64,000 nucleotides of DNA from Martelella mediterranea (GCF_004342225.1 NZ_SMAR01000020.1:1-64000); one strand, 5' to 3'. Numbered from the stretch's first letter, positions 25,162 to 33,945 are shown. The notes: a model not told the origin generated them from the letters alone. Program-made: numbers and translations.

Positions 25162-25919
25162 TCATTAATACCCGTTACGTCTGGTGTTTCCCAGGCAAGA
25201 TGTTGACCGCCATCAAGTGCGATCATCTGTCCCGTGAGCGATGGTGTTTCATATAGATAGCGAATCGTTTGGCCGATTTCAGCAATTTCGGGGCCACGTC
25301 TTAAGATAAGCCGATCAACCTGGCTTTGGAAATCGGCATCGTTTTGCCTGCTGTTCTTCATTGTGGGGCCGGGGCCAATTGCATTGACGCGTATACGCGG
25401 AGCGAGCGCTTGAGCCATGGTCTGTGTGGCCGTCCATAGCGTGCTTTTCGAGAGCGTATAGGTGAAGAAGTTTGGTGTAAGCGCCCAGATCCGCTGGTCA
25501 ATCATATTCACGATCAGCCCATTCCCATCTTCAGGCAATTGCCGGGCAAAGGCTTCGGAAAGCAGTAGCGGTGCTTTGACGTGAATTGCAAAATGCTCAT
25601 CGAAGTTTTCCATGTCGATCTGGCTGACAGAGTCATTTCGGAAAACCGAGGCATTGTTGACCAACAGGTCAATTGGTCCCATGGCAGCGTTGACGTAATC
25701 AATCAGCCCGCAAGCCTGCTCATGGATCCCCAGATCCGCTTCGAAGACCTTTGCCCTGTGGCCTGCATCCGTCAGCTTTGACACCAGTTTTTGAGCTTCA
25801 TCCCGGGATTGATTGGCATGAACGGCCACAGAAAAGCCACACTCCGCCAGCGTTTGGGCAATGCCTGCGCCAAGTCTTCTGGCGCTCCCGGTAACGAGAG
25901 CCGTCTTATATCGCGTCAT
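25158..25919 (-). CDS. SDR oxidoreductase with pteridine-reductase (FolM/PTR1) features
   Basis: A 253-residue short-chain dehydrogenase. The cofactor motif is TGSARRLG instead of TGxxxGIG, NNAS is present, and the catalytic region is [24 protein letters not shown]: Tyr and Lys are intact, but the usual Ser is replaced by Asp. Both the T-G-x3-R-x-G motif and the Asp-Tyr-Lys triad are marks of pteridine reductases and of FolM dihydromonapterin reductase. A role in NADPH reduction of pterins is therefore likelier than a generic SDR role. It is coupled by ATGA to uvrC. Confidence 0.75.
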   Translation of the reverse strand: MTRYKTALVTGSARRLGAGIAQTLAECGFSVAVHANQSRDEAQKLVSKLTDAGHRAKVFEADLGIHEQACGLIDYVNAAMGPIDLLVNNASVFRNDSVSQIDMENFDEHFAIHVKAPLLLSEAFARQLPEDGNGLIVNMIDQRIWALTPNFFTYTLSKSTLWTATQTMAQALAPRIRVNAIGPGPTMKNSRQNDADFQSQVDRLILRRGPEIAEIGQTIRYLYETPSLTGQMIALDGGQHLAWETPDVTGINE

Positions 25920-26269
25920 ATGCTGGTATCTCCCTGCGTATCTGCAGCTGTTTCTAAGGTTGATATAGTTTTTCGGATGACCATGGAAAAGCCTGAAGTG
26001 TTCGAGTGGCGCGTCAAAGGTGATGGTGGTCGCGTAATACTTGTGTATTTAATGAGTTATATGCGAGGTTATATAAATATTAACCATAACTTTCCTGTTA
26101 TTTATTGCTGTAAATACAATGTTAACCGAGAATATAAACCATCATTATCCAGTTGTTGCTTAATTTGAATTTCAATCTTATTTTTTCATTAAGAGTGATC
26201 CGAGTGAGTACCTTGAAAGCCGTTGATAGCTGGCGGTTCCTCCTCGGCTCTGATTGAAGGAGATTTAAG
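25920..26269. other. AT-rich leader region upstream of the outer membrane protein
   Basis: No gene is seen. The region is strongly AT-rich from ~26040 to 26190, with several TATAAA-like strings, and probably contains the promoter of the abundant porin; a long 5' UTR is likely. GGAGATTTAAG directly precedes the porin ATG as ribosome binding site. Confidence 0.5.
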
Positions 26270-26920
26270 ATGCGGAACTTGAAGAAGACTCTGGCCTTTT
26301 CGGCAGCCGCCATCATGGGGGCAAGCACCGTTCAGGCCGCTGATGCAATCGTTGGCGGTGCTCAGCCTTACGAACCGAGCCCGGCAACTTATGCAGCGCC
26401 TGCGCCGGTCAATAACTGGAGCGGTTTCCACGTCGGTGGTGCACTGAACTGGGATTGGGGCACATTCGACGGCGGTGATTTCAAGGCTGACGGCTGGGGT
26501 GGCACGCTTTACGGTGGCTACGACATGCAGCAGGGCAACATCGTTTACGGTGTCGAAGCTGACCTTTCGACCTCCAATCAGAGCCAGCATGTGAACCCTG
26601 GAATCAAGATGGAGCAGGGCGTTAACGGCTCGCTGCGCGGTCGTGTCGGTTATGCATTCGATCCGATCCTCGTATACGGTACGGGTGGTCTGGCCGGTTC
26701 CCGCCTCGTTGCCAAGCAGGGCGGTATGGACGATACGCAGATGGCATGGGGCTATACTGTCGGTGCCGGTGCAGAAGCCATGATCACAAACAACATCACG
26801 GCGCGCCTTGAATATCGCTACACCGACTATGACAAGCAGAAGTTCAACCTCAACGGAAGCCAGTACAAGCGCGGCTTTGAGGAAAACACCGTCAAAGTCG
26901 GGCTTGGCTTTAAATTCTGA
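26270..26920 (+). CDS. Omp25/Omp31-RopB-like outer membrane beta-barrel protein
   Basis: A 216-residue porin-like protein. Residues 1-23 are a Sec signal peptide ending in VQAADA. A short proline/alanine linker (QPYEPSPATYAAPAPV) precedes NNWSGFHVGGALNWDWG, the typical start of the eight-stranded barrel in rhizobial Omp25/Omp31 proteins. Alternating strands follow, and the chain ends in KVGLGFKF with the C-terminal Phe needed for BAM insertion. These proteins are abundant, help tether the outer membrane and affect host interaction in Brucella. It is a single-gene unit with its own terminator. Confidence 0.9.
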   Translation: MRNLKKTLAFSAAAIMGASTVQAADAIVGGAQPYEPSPATYAAPAPVNNWSGFHVGGALNWDWGTFDGGDFKADGWGGTLYGGYDMQQGNIVYGVEADLSTSNQSQHVNPGIKMEQGVNGSLRGRVGYAFDPILVYGTGGLAGSRLVAKQGGMDDTQMAWGYTVGAGAEAMITNNITARLEYRYTDYDKQKFNLNGSQYKRGFEENTVKVGLGFKF

Positions 26921-26946
26921 TCGTCAGAAAACCTGATATTTTGATT

Positions 26947-26973
26947 AAGGCTCGCAAATTTGCGGGCCTTTTC
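26947..26973 (+). terminator. Terminator of the Omp25-like gene
   Basis: AAGGCTCGCAAA pairs with TTTGCGGGCCTT (one mismatch) with almost no loop spacer beyond the AT centre, followed by TTTTC; located ~30 bp after the porin stop. Confidence 0.7.
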
Positions 26974-27004
26974 TGTGATTTGAGCTGAAATTTCAATGTC
27001 AGAT

Positions 27005-27604
27005 CTAAGCTTTCGGGCGAAGCTCGGAAAATGCTGGAAAATGCTCATCGAACGTTGCAGGAAAGCGTGTCAGCCGCACACGGTGCTGCTCCCAGGCACC
27101 AGGAAAACGCAGCATGAGATAGGCCAGCAGGCTGGCTAACGCGAAATGGCCTGCATTGAGGCGTTTGCCAAACGCCGGCGGGTTGGCGTCAATCCAGTCG
27201 AGCCCGCGCATAACCTTGCCCCACTGCCTGTCGACCCATGGCTGGTGCCAGGTCTCAGGTGTTCTGTAGCGCTTTTCGTAGATCACCAGAACCGCAGCTT
27301 CCATGATGCCGTCACATAAAGCCTCAAATCGCTCTGCTCTAATGCGTTTTTCCGGATTGCGTGGATAAAGGCGCTTGTCTTCATCGAGGCTGTCCAGATA
27401 GTGCATGATGACGCGGCTGTCATAAAGTACTTCGCCATCGTCCGTCACCAGTGTTGGAATCTTACCGAGTGGGTTGGCGATCAGAAGCTCGTCCGGGTTC
27501 TGAGTCGTGTCGGTAAATATTTCATCGATTGTTGCACCGGCATAGCGAGCCGCCATTCGGACTTTCGCGGAAAACGGCGACACAGGGGCGCAATAGAGCT
27601 TCAT
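27005..27604 (-). CDS. Glutathione S-transferase family protein
   Basis: A 199-residue GST. The thioredoxin-like domain contains MKLYCAPVSPFSAKVRMAARYAG (Ser/Pro active-site region), NPLGKIPTLVTDDG with the cis-Pro, and YDSRVIMHYLD; the helical C-terminal domain includes the ERFEALCDGIMEAAV stretch and a late ALASLLAYL helix. The start at the first Met is family-typical. It converges with the porin gene. Substrate unknown; distinct from the GST at 19487 (low shared sequence). Confidence 0.87.
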   Translation of the reverse strand: MKLYCAPVSPFSAKVRMAARYAGATIDEIFTDTTQNPDELLIANPLGKIPTLVTDDGEVLYDSRVIMHYLDSLDEDKRLYPRNPEKRIRAERFEALCDGIMEAAVLVIYEKRYRTPETWHQPWVDRQWGKVMRGLDWIDANPPAFGKRLNAGHFALASLLAYLMLRFPGAWEQHRVRLTRFPATFDEHFPAFSELRPKA

Positions 27605-27811
27605 GGTCTTTCCTTCTTTTTTCGCCGCTTAATCGATGCGCGCTTTTTCATGGAGTCCTGGAGCAAGCGAAGTAGCATGTATCCGGTTGATTCGAAATCA
27701 TCGCGAATAGCGGGAGATTGTCACGCCGAAGAAGGATAAGCAGTTTCGAAAGCAGGGCAGGTCTTGATCTGCCAGCCCCATAGGTTCGCTTTACTGGAGA
27801 GGCGCTTATAA
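27605..27811. other. Short intergenic stretch between GST and galacturonidase terminator
   Basis: No gene or RNA recognised; promoter space for the minus-strand GST gene. Confidence 0.4.
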
Positions 27812-27841
27812 TAAAAAAGCCCCCGGAAGATTCCGGAGGCT
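27812..27841 (-). terminator. Terminator of the GH4-TRAP operon
   Basis: On the minus strand AGCCTCCGGAA pairs with TTCCGGGGGCT and is followed by six T, ~43 bp after the glycosidase stop. It marks the end of the dctP-dctQ-dctM-GH4 transcript. Confidence 0.85.
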
Positions 27842-27883
27842 ATGGTCAAAAACGAGAAATCACTGGTCTCCGCGCCTTCCGGC

Positions 27884-29233
27884 TCAGCCCCAGTCGACTT
27901 CGAGGGCCGTAAACAGCTCGTCGAACAACTCTTCGCTCTTGCGAGAGGTCAGCGAATTCAGCGGGTCGAGCGCAAAGCCTTCGTAGACAGTTGCCTTGTC
28001 CTCGTTCATGACGCCTTCAAGGATGTAGCCCTGGACCGTCATGATCCGGCTTTCCAGCGACTGGACGCTTTCCGGCAGGACGCCGCAGGCGACCGGCTCG
28101 ATCTTGTTCTTCGAGATCAAACCGTAGCTTTCGACGATATGACCGGCCGGCGCAAAGTCGTTCTGGCCGATATTGGGCAGGTTGCACTGGGTGCGGCAGG
28201 TTGCGCCATCGGCACCGGCAAGCGCTTCGATCATCAAAACGCCTTCTTCGCCCGACGGCTTCAGGTCTGCTTCGAGGAAGGCCTTGCGAGCCTTGTCCTG
28301 CTCCTTGGAGCGACGGACGCGCCATTCGTAAGGCGTGATTGCAACACCCCAGCTGTTCAGCTCTTCCTTCGACTTCAGGTACCACGGAACGAATTCGGCG
28401 AGGTGACGGTCGCCGGCAGCGCCGAGAACGCCGAAGCGTTTCAGGAAGTCGGTGGCGACGCGGAAGTCGCAATCGAACCAGTTTTCCTGCGCCTCACGTT
28501 CCAGCGCGTTCTTGGTAAGCTGCTCAGGCGAAAGCGCCGGCAGGCTGTTTTCGAATTCTTCGAGAATATCCTGACCGTTCCACATTGCGCGTGTGGCGAA
28601 AGTGAAGTGGTTGACGCCCGAAATGTCGAGAACAATGTCGTGACGCTTCGGCAGATCAACCTTGTAGTGATCGCGCACCCAGCGGCCGAGCATTTCCTGC
28701 GTGTGGAAGACTTCGTGGCAGCAGCCAACAGCCTTGATCTCGGGCTCGGCCTCGAAAAGCGCTGCCGTGCACCACGTCATCGGATTGGTGTAGTTGATTA
28801 CCCATGCGTCCGGGCAGACGGCCATGATGTGGTGGGCGAAATCGGCCATGACCGGCAGCGAACGCACGGCGCGCGCCATGCCGCCCGGTCCGATCGTGTC
28901 GCCGACGCTCTGGAAAATGCCGTATTTTTCCGGGATCTTGAGATCGATGAAACGCTTTTCGGTCGGTCCGGGTTCGATCGAGATCACGACGAAATCGGAA
29001 CCCTTCAGCGCGGTATCGAGATCCGGCTCGACTTCGACCTTGAACTTGGCATTGGCTTCGGGGCGGCCGAAAATGTTGGCGCTGATTTCCTTGTTCTTTT
29101 CCGCTGCGGCATTGTCGATGTCATACAGCGTCAGGGTGCCGGAGAGCGATTTCGACAGCGCCAGGTCGGCCATCAGATGCAGCGCCCATTGCTGGCTGCC
29201 GCCGCCGATATAGGTGATTTTTACGTCTTCCAT
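27884..29233 (-). CDS. GH4 family glycosidase, probable alpha-galacturonidase (CHEV motif)
   Basis: A 449-residue NAD- and Mn2+-dependent glycosidase. The start MEDVKITYIGGGSQQW begins the Rossmann NAD-binding fold; the frame stays open to 29404 but that part is not family-like. Family landmarks: INYTNPM (147-152), the metal-binding C-C-H-E-V-F-H (Cys172, His173) and GVNHF (His209). In GH4 the four residues starting at the metal Cys track substrate: CHSV in alpha-glucosidases/galactosidases, CHEV in alpha-galacturonidases. The CHEV here, with a TRAP transporter in the same operon, suggests hydrolysis of imported oligogalacturonides in the cytoplasm. The annotation 'melA alpha-galactosidase' is possible but less likely. 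Confidence 0.75.
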   Translation of the reverse strand: MEDVKITYIGGGSQQWALHLMADLALSKSLSGTLTLYDIDNAAAEKNKEISANIFGRPEANAKFKVEVEPDLDTALKGSDFVVISIEPGPTEKRFIDLKIPEKYGIFQSVGDTIGPGGMARAVRSLPVMADFAHHIMAVCPDAWVINYTNPMTWCTAALFEAEPEIKAVGCCHEVFHTQEMLGRWVRDHYKVDLPKRHDIVLDISGVNHFTFATRAMWNGQDILEEFENSLPALSPEQLTKNALEREAQENWFDCDFRVATDFLKRFGVLGAAGDRHLAEFVPWYLKSKEELNSWGVAITPYEWRVRRSKEQDKARKAFLEADLKPSGEEGVLMIEALAGADGATCRTQCNLPNIGQNDFAPAGHIVESYGLISKNKIEPVACGVLPESVQSLESRIMTVQGYILEGVMNEDKATVYEGFALDPLNSLTSRKSEELFDELFTALEVDWG

Positions 29234-29268
29234 CAGATAAATTCCTTTATCCTTGTATTGAAACTTCT

Positions 29269-29299
29269 GGGACGAGGGCTGGGAGGGTGCCCCCGTCCC
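29269..29299 (-). other. Intercistronic hairpin between dctM and GH4 gene
   Basis: GGGACGAGGG and CCCCCGTCCC can pair (one bulge/mismatch) within the 115-bp gap. There is no T-run, so it is more likely an mRNA processing or stability element that lets transporter and enzyme be expressed at different levels. Confidence 0.4.
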
Positions 29300-29348
29300 G
29301 TGGGCGGTCCCGCGAACGGGGCCGGTGTTGTTTTTACGCCGAAGCGTC

Positions 29349-30653
29349 TTAGACGCCGAACAGGCGCGGCAGGAACAGGCTGACCGCCGGTACATAGGTG
29401 ACAAGCGCCAGCACCAGAAGCAGCACCAGGAAGACCGGAATCAGATAGGGCAGAACCTTCTCGATCCTGGTCTCGCCAACCGCCGCACCGACGAAGAGCA
29501 CGCAGCCGACAGGCGGCGTGATATTCCCGATACCGAGGTTGAAGATCATCATGACACCAAACTGGATCGGGTCCATGCCGAACATCTGGGTCGCAATCGG
29601 CATCAGGATCGGGGTGAAGATCAGGATGGCCGGCGTTGCGTCCATGAACGTGCCGAGAACCAGCAGGGCAACGTTGATGATCAGAAGCAGGATGATCTTG
29701 TTGTCGGTGACGGTCAGCAGGAAGTTGCCAATCATTTCCGGGATCTGGGCATAGGCCATGATCCAGCTCATCAGGCTCGAAACCGCGACGAGGAACAGGA
29801 TGACGCCCGTGGTGACAGCCGTATCCGTCAGTGTTGCGATCAGCATTTTGCGGTTGATCGTTCCGTAATAGAACGACAGCAGCAGGCTGTAGACCACGGC
29901 AATGGCCGCACCTTCCGTGGCGGTGAAGATGCCGCCGACGATACCGCCCATGACAATTACGATCAGCATCAGTGCCGGGATCGAGTCGAGCACGACCTTC
30001 ATCTTCTGGCCGAAGGTCAGGTCCGATTCTTCCGTCGGCAGATTGTACTTCTTGGCCATGACATAGGCGACAGCCATGACAGAAAGCCCCCACAGAATGC
30101 CGGGGATCCAGCCACCCATGAAGAGACCGGCCACCGAAACGCCGCCGCTGACAATCGAAAACAGGATCAGCAGGCCCGACGGCGGGATCAGCATGCCAAC
30201 CGGACCGGAGGCAATGTTGATGGCCGCGGAGAATGCCGGATCGTAGCCCTTTTCTTTCTGGATCGGCGCCATGGTGCCACCGATGGCTGCCGTGCAGGCC
30301 ATGCCCGAACCGGACAGTGTGCCGAACAGCATGTTGCCCATGACGTTAGCGTGGGCAAGCGCACCCGGCATGCGACCGCCGAACATCAATGCCAGATTGA
30401 TCAGCTTCCGGGCGATGCCGCCGTGATTCATGATGTTGCCGGCAAGCATGAAGAACGGAACCGCCAGCATGCCGAAGGAGTTGATGCCGCCGAACATCTG
30501 CTGTGCGCCCTGAAAGAAGATCAGGTCGTAGGGCAGGATCACGGTGATCGCGGCAAGCGAGCTGATGCCGATGGCAACGGCGATCGGCATGCCGCAAAGC
30601 ATCAGGATGATGAAGAGCGGGAGGAGGATACCCGCGACCAGGTTAGTGTCCAT
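29349..30653 (-). CDS. TRAP transporter large permease (DctM)
   Basis: A 434-residue membrane protein with about 12 hydrophobic segments that couples substrate entry to sodium. The start MDTNLVAGILLPLFIILMLCGMPIAVA is that of the family; conserved DctM stretches include the glycine-rich VNIASGPVGMLIPPSG-like region (INIASGPVGMLIPPSGLLI) and the closing GNITPPVGCVLFVGAA. It overlaps the small permease gene by 11 bp, so the two are coupled. Confidence 0.93.
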   Translation of the reverse strand: MDTNLVAGILLPLFIILMLCGMPIAVAIGISSLAAITVILPYDLIFFQGAQQMFGGINSFGMLAVPFFMLAGNIMNHGGIARKLINLALMFGGRMPGALAHANVMGNMLFGTLSGSGMACTAAIGGTMAPIQKEKGYDPAFSAAINIASGPVGMLIPPSGLLILFSIVSGGVSVAGLFMGGWIPGILWGLSVMAVAYVMAKKYNLPTEESDLTFGQKMKVVLDSIPALMLIVIVMGGIVGGIFTATEGAAIAVVYSLLLSFYYGTINRKMLIATLTDTAVTTGVILFLVAVSSLMSWIMAYAQIPEMIGNFLLTVTDNKIILLLIINVALLVLGTFMDATPAILIFTPILMPIATQMFGMDPIQFGVMMIFNLGIGNITPPVGCVLFVGAAVGETRIEKVLPYLIPVFLVLLLVLALVTYVPAVSLFLPRLFGV

Positions 30654-31134
30654 TTTCTTCGCTCCTGATGTCGCGCAGCACGTCACGGTAATTCAGCGTC
30701 TTGAAGAAGACGGACAGGAAACCGGCAAGGGGAATGATCGTGTAGACCCAGTTCATCGGCAGATCGAGGCTGTCGGAATGCTGGCCGACGCCGACGGAGA
30801 CGAGGTTGAATCCGCCCTTCAAGAGCACGGTGACGATGAACCCCATAACCGCGAGATAGTTGAAGGTTTCGAGGATGAGGCGTTTACGGCCCTTCAGGGC
30901 ATCCTTGATGAGGCCGAGCGACATGTGCCGGTCCGTCAGTCCGAAGGCGTAGGATGCGCCGAGATAGACCAGCCAGATCATGGTGAAGCGCAGCGCCTCA
31001 TCGGTGAACTGGGAGGGAGAATTCAGCACATAGCGGCTGATGACCTGCCAGGTCGCCATGATGACCAGCAGCGCGAGAAAAACGGTGATCAGAAACAGGA
31101 CCGTTTTTTCGAGAATTGTTCTTATGTTTTGCAT
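30643..31134 (-). CDS. TRAP transporter small permease (DctQ)
   Basis: A 163-residue four-TM protein (segments at ~10-30, 48-66, 88-108, 128-148). The motif QVISRYVLNSPSQFTDEALRF between helices 1 and 2 is the DctQ signature. It pairs with DctM in the membrane. GAGG lies seven bases before the ATG. Confidence 0.92.
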   Translation of the reverse strand: MQNIRTILEKTVLFLITVFLALLVIMATWQVISRYVLNSPSQFTDEALRFTMIWLVYLGASYAFGLTDRHMSLGLIKDALKGRKRLILETFNYLAVMGFIVTVLLKGGFNLVSVGVGQHSDSLDLPMNWVYTIIPLAGFLSVFFKTLNYRDVLRDIRSEENGH

Positions 31135-31255
31135 GAGGAAACCTCATTGTGAGTGCAGCGGACGGTTCTGTCGTGCGGTTGTCTCCCCTCGAAACAGGTG
31201 AGGGGAGACCGGGCTGTTCATGCGTATTCCGTCGATACGCGCGCCTTTTGTCGCC

Positions 31256-32239
31256 TTACTGCTGGGCCGCTTCGATCTTTTCTACGATCGCTGCAGCTTC
31301 GGGATTGTTTTCGGCGATTTCGTCGTAGAGCGGCTTAACGCGTTCCTTGAAGGGCGCGAGATCGACATCGATGAAGGTGACGCCGGCTTCCTTGGATTCT
31401 TCCAGAGATGCTGCGTTCTTCACGGCTTCCAGCTCGTCCACGCGAAGCGTGTAATTTTCAGCTTCTTCCGTCAGGATCTGCTGCTGTTCTTCGGTCAGCT
31501 TGTCCCAGGTCCGGTTGGAGATGATCATCACGTCCGGGATCAGGAAGTGACGGTCGAATGTGAAGTAGTTGATGATCTCGACCTGTTTGGAATCGATCAG
31601 CGCAGCCGGGCTGCCCTCGGCACCGTCAACAATACCCTGCTGCAGAGCCGTATAGGCTTCGCCAAAGGGGATCGGGGTCGGCGTTGCGCCCAGAAGCTCA
31701 ACGGCACGCGCCATGGAACGGCTGTTCGGGACGCGGATCTTCAGGCCGGCGAGATCTTCCGGCGAGTGGATTTCGGTTTCGGTCGTATAGAAGTTCCGGG
31801 CCGGAGCGATATTCCACGTCAGGCCGCGGAAACCGGTGTCGAGATTGGTCTCGAACACATCACCCTTGACGGCGTTCATCGCCTTGGTGGCGCTTTCATC
31901 GTCGTTGAAGAGATAGGGCAGCAGGAATGCGCTGTAGACCGGGTTGAATTTTTCGAGGTCTGCCGGGTTGGTGCGAACGATGTCGAGAATGCCGGTGCGC
32001 AGCTGGTTGATCATTTCCGACTCGGTGCCAAGAACGCCAGCGGAAAAGACCTTGAAGTCGACCTCGCCATCGGTGCGCTCGGAAACGGCTTCACCCATTT
32101 CCTGCAATGCGACAACGGTCGAGTGATCTGCATTGTGCGAGTCGGAGACGCGCAATGTCAGTGCCGACGCCGATGTTGCCAGCGCGCTGAAGGAAAGTGC
32201 GGCTGCGAGGCCGAGACCGATTTTGCTGAATTTAGACAT
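31256..32239 (-). CDS. TRAP transporter periplasmic solute-binding protein (DctP)
   Basis: A 327-residue binding protein. Residues 1-25 are a signal peptide (LGLAAALSFSALATSASA). The mature part shows DctP hallmarks: LRVSDSHNADHSTVVALQEMGE, KVFSAGVLGTE, and the substrate-carboxylate region IRVPNSRSMARAVELLGATPTPIPFGEAYTALQQGIVDGAEG. The conserved Arg in the IRVP segment holds an acid substrate. GGGAGG precedes the ATG; the open frame to 32323 is discarded. Together with DctQM and the GH4 enzyme it probably binds galacturonate or a short oligogalacturonide. Confidence 0.9.
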   Translation of the reverse strand: MSKFSKIGLGLAAALSFSALATSASALTLRVSDSHNADHSTVVALQEMGEAVSERTDGEVDFKVFSAGVLGTESEMINQLRTGILDIVRTNPADLEKFNPVYSAFLLPYLFNDDESATKAMNAVKGDVFETNLDTGFRGLTWNIAPARNFYTTETEIHSPEDLAGLKIRVPNSRSMARAVELLGATPTPIPFGEAYTALQQGIVDGAEGSPAALIDSKQVEIINYFTFDRHFLIPDVMIISNRTWDKLTEEQQQILTEEAENYTLRVDELEAVKNAASLEESKEAGVTFIDVDLAPFKERVKPLYDEIAENNPEAAAIVEKIEAAQQ

Positions 32240-32937
32240 AAAACCTCCCTGGAAGTAGCTCCAAGTTAACGTTTCTTTTGCAGGGAGGATCGGATTTCCG
32301 TGATGCTGTGCCGCTCTTCGCACAATGGCTGACAGCAGCTGAAATCAACGAAAATCCTACACCTCCCGATTAAACACAAGATCCTGAAATAGGACTGAGT
32401 TACGTACCTCACGCAACCAATCGGAAGTTAAGTCAAACATCAGGCTGAAACAACAAAGGTATGCTAGCATATCAGTTTAATGAGCACGCTAAGGATGCGT
32501 CATATTAGGAGATTGTTCTTTGGACAGGATTCAATGATTAAATCATTTAAAAACAGATTGATGACGCGCTATTCGAGCGTTTTTCACAGCTGCATAAAAT
32601 AGCAACTGTCAATATAAACTTGCTTTTTAGGTTCATACTTTTGCAAAAAAATGATTAAATTTAAATGCAGGAATTTTTCCGAGATCGCGAACGAAATGCG
32701 CTTTTCGATACCAACGCAGTTATCAAAAGATGAGCGAATGGAAGGCATTTTGAGTAATGGCCATTGAGAATATCGTTGAGCGAGAAAACCTCGGATCGTC
32801 GGGCTTTAAAAGCCATCATCCGCTCTTTGTCCCGCATTCAGCCGGCGTTGAGGTGCCGAAGAAATGTTCTCAAAGCTGCAATGGCTGAACCCACCCCGGT
32901 CGCATGGTGGTTCACAACCGGGATGGGCGTAGCCAGT
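32240..32937. other. Long intergenic region upstream of the TRAP operon, with palindromes
   Basis: About 700 bp without a convincing gene. AT-rich from 32440 to 32760. A perfect 12-bp palindrome lies at 32460-32471 and a second (AATGATT-A-AATCATT) at 32533-32547. Near the right end a GC-rich hairpin (about 32893-32929, CCCACCCCGGT/ACCGGGATGGG) lies just after the stop of the minus-strand oxidoreductase gene and may end its transcript. Confidence 0.5.
32460..32471. promoter_or_regulatory. Palindromic operator upstream of the TRAP operon
   Basis: TATGCTAGCATA is a perfect 12-bp palindrome ~220 bp before dctP. TNGCTAGCA-type palindromes of this size are commonly bound by GntR-family (FadR-like) regulators of sugar-acid catabolism, which would suit a galacturonide operon. 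No such regulator is encoded in the window. Confidence 0.45.
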
Positions 32938-33945
32938 TTAGATTGTCAGGCAGATCTTGCCGAAATGCGCACCGCTTTCCTGATAGCGAAAGGCTTCTGC
33001 AAGCGCGGTAAAATCGAAGCTTTTGTCGATGACAGGGCGTATTCCCATGACATCCAGTGCACGCACCATATCTTTTTGATGTTTGCGTGATCCGACGATC
33101 AGGCCCTGCAGGCGCTGCTGGCGTGCCATCAGATGCGCCGTGGGAATTTCGCCACCCGTGCCGGTCAGGACGCCGATCAGCGCAATGTGTGCGCCAGTGC
33201 GCCCCGCAATGATAGATTGCGCCATCGTTGCGGGGCCACCCACCTCAACGATATGGTCAACGCCGCGGCCATCGGTGAGCCGCTGCATTTCAGCGCCCCA
33301 TTCCGGTGTCTTGCGATAGTTGATGACGTGGTCTGCCCCCAGAGGTTTCAGGCGCTCCAGTTTCTCATCCGAAGATGATGTTGCAATCACGGTCGCGCCG
33401 ATCGCTTTGGCGAGCTGAAGGGCGTAGATGGATACGCCGCCTGTTCCCAGCACAGCCACTGTGTCGCCTGGCTTAATTTGTCCATCCATAACCAGTGCCC
33501 TCCAGGCGGTCAGGCCTGCCGTGGTGATCGTTGCGGCTTCCTCATGGGACCAGCCGACAGGTGCTTGCGTGAACCAGCTTGCAGGTACGGTGACGCGTTC
33601 ACGGGCATATCCGTCGATACCGTCTCCCGGCGTGCGTGAGAAATCAGACGGGCGTCCGTCACCGTCCTGCCAGTCGGGGAAGAAGCAGGAAACAACGTGA
33701 TCGCCAACCCGGAATTCGCTCACGCTCTCACCGATGGCCTCTACGACCCCGGCGCCATCTGCCATCGGGATCCGCCCGTCGGCTGTAGCGCCTTGCTGGC
33801 TTGCGACAAGATAATCATGGAAATTGAGTGAGCTGGCATGGATGCGAACCGTAATCTCACCGGGACCGGGATTGCTCGCTTCCTCTGCATCATCAACGGC
33901 AATATTTTCGAGTCCGCCAGGTGCCTTGATCCTGATCTGTCTCAT
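32938..33945 (-). CDS. Zinc-independent MDR-family oxidoreductase (quinone oxidoreductase-like)
   Basis: A 335-residue medium-chain reductase. The GroES-like N-domain contains NFHDYLVASQQG and ADGAGVVEAIGE; it lacks the Cys/His ligands of zinc alcohol dehydrogenases. The Rossmann domain carries VLGTGGVSIYALQLAKA, the A-x-G-G/A-x-x-G variant for NADPH, and the later GRGVDHIVEVGG. Members reduce quinones or alpha,beta-unsaturated carbonyls; the substrate here is not known. It is a single gene, divergent from the ABC importer. Confidence 0.87.
   Translation of the reverse strand: MRQIRIKAPGGLENIAVDDAEEASNPGPGEITVRIHASSLNFHDYLVASQQGATADGRIPMADGAGVVEAIGESVSEFRVGDHVVSCFFPDWQDGDGRPSDFSRTPGDGIDGYARERVTVPASWFTQAPVGWSHEEAATITTAGLTAWRALVMDGQIKPGDTVAVLGTGGVSIYALQLAKAIGATVIATSSSDEKLERLKPLGADHVINYRKTPEWGAEMQRLTDGRGVDHIVEVGGPATMAQSIIAGRTGAHIALIGVLTGTGGEIPTAHLMARQQRLQGLIVGSRKHQKDMVRALDVMGIRPVIDKSFDFTALAEAFRYQESGAHFGKICLTI

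Noticed and set aside
27842-29383. 513-codon plus-strand open frame opposite the GH4 gene
   Set aside because: It is the complement of a clear GH4 enzyme and arises from that gene's codon bias; no ribosome binding site and no recognisable domain.
29325-30668. 447-codon plus-strand open frame opposite dctM
   Set aside because: Its product is an implausible His/Gln/Arg/Asp-rich protein, as expected from reading a membrane protein gene backwards.
31220-32269. 349-codon plus-strand open frame opposite dctP
   Set aside because: Shadow of the binding-protein gene, which has a signal peptide and DctP motifs.
32764-33090. 108-codon frame in the gap before the MDR oxidoreductase
   Set aside because: Half of it is antisense to the oxidoreductase; it has no motif and the GC-rich hairpin lies within it.
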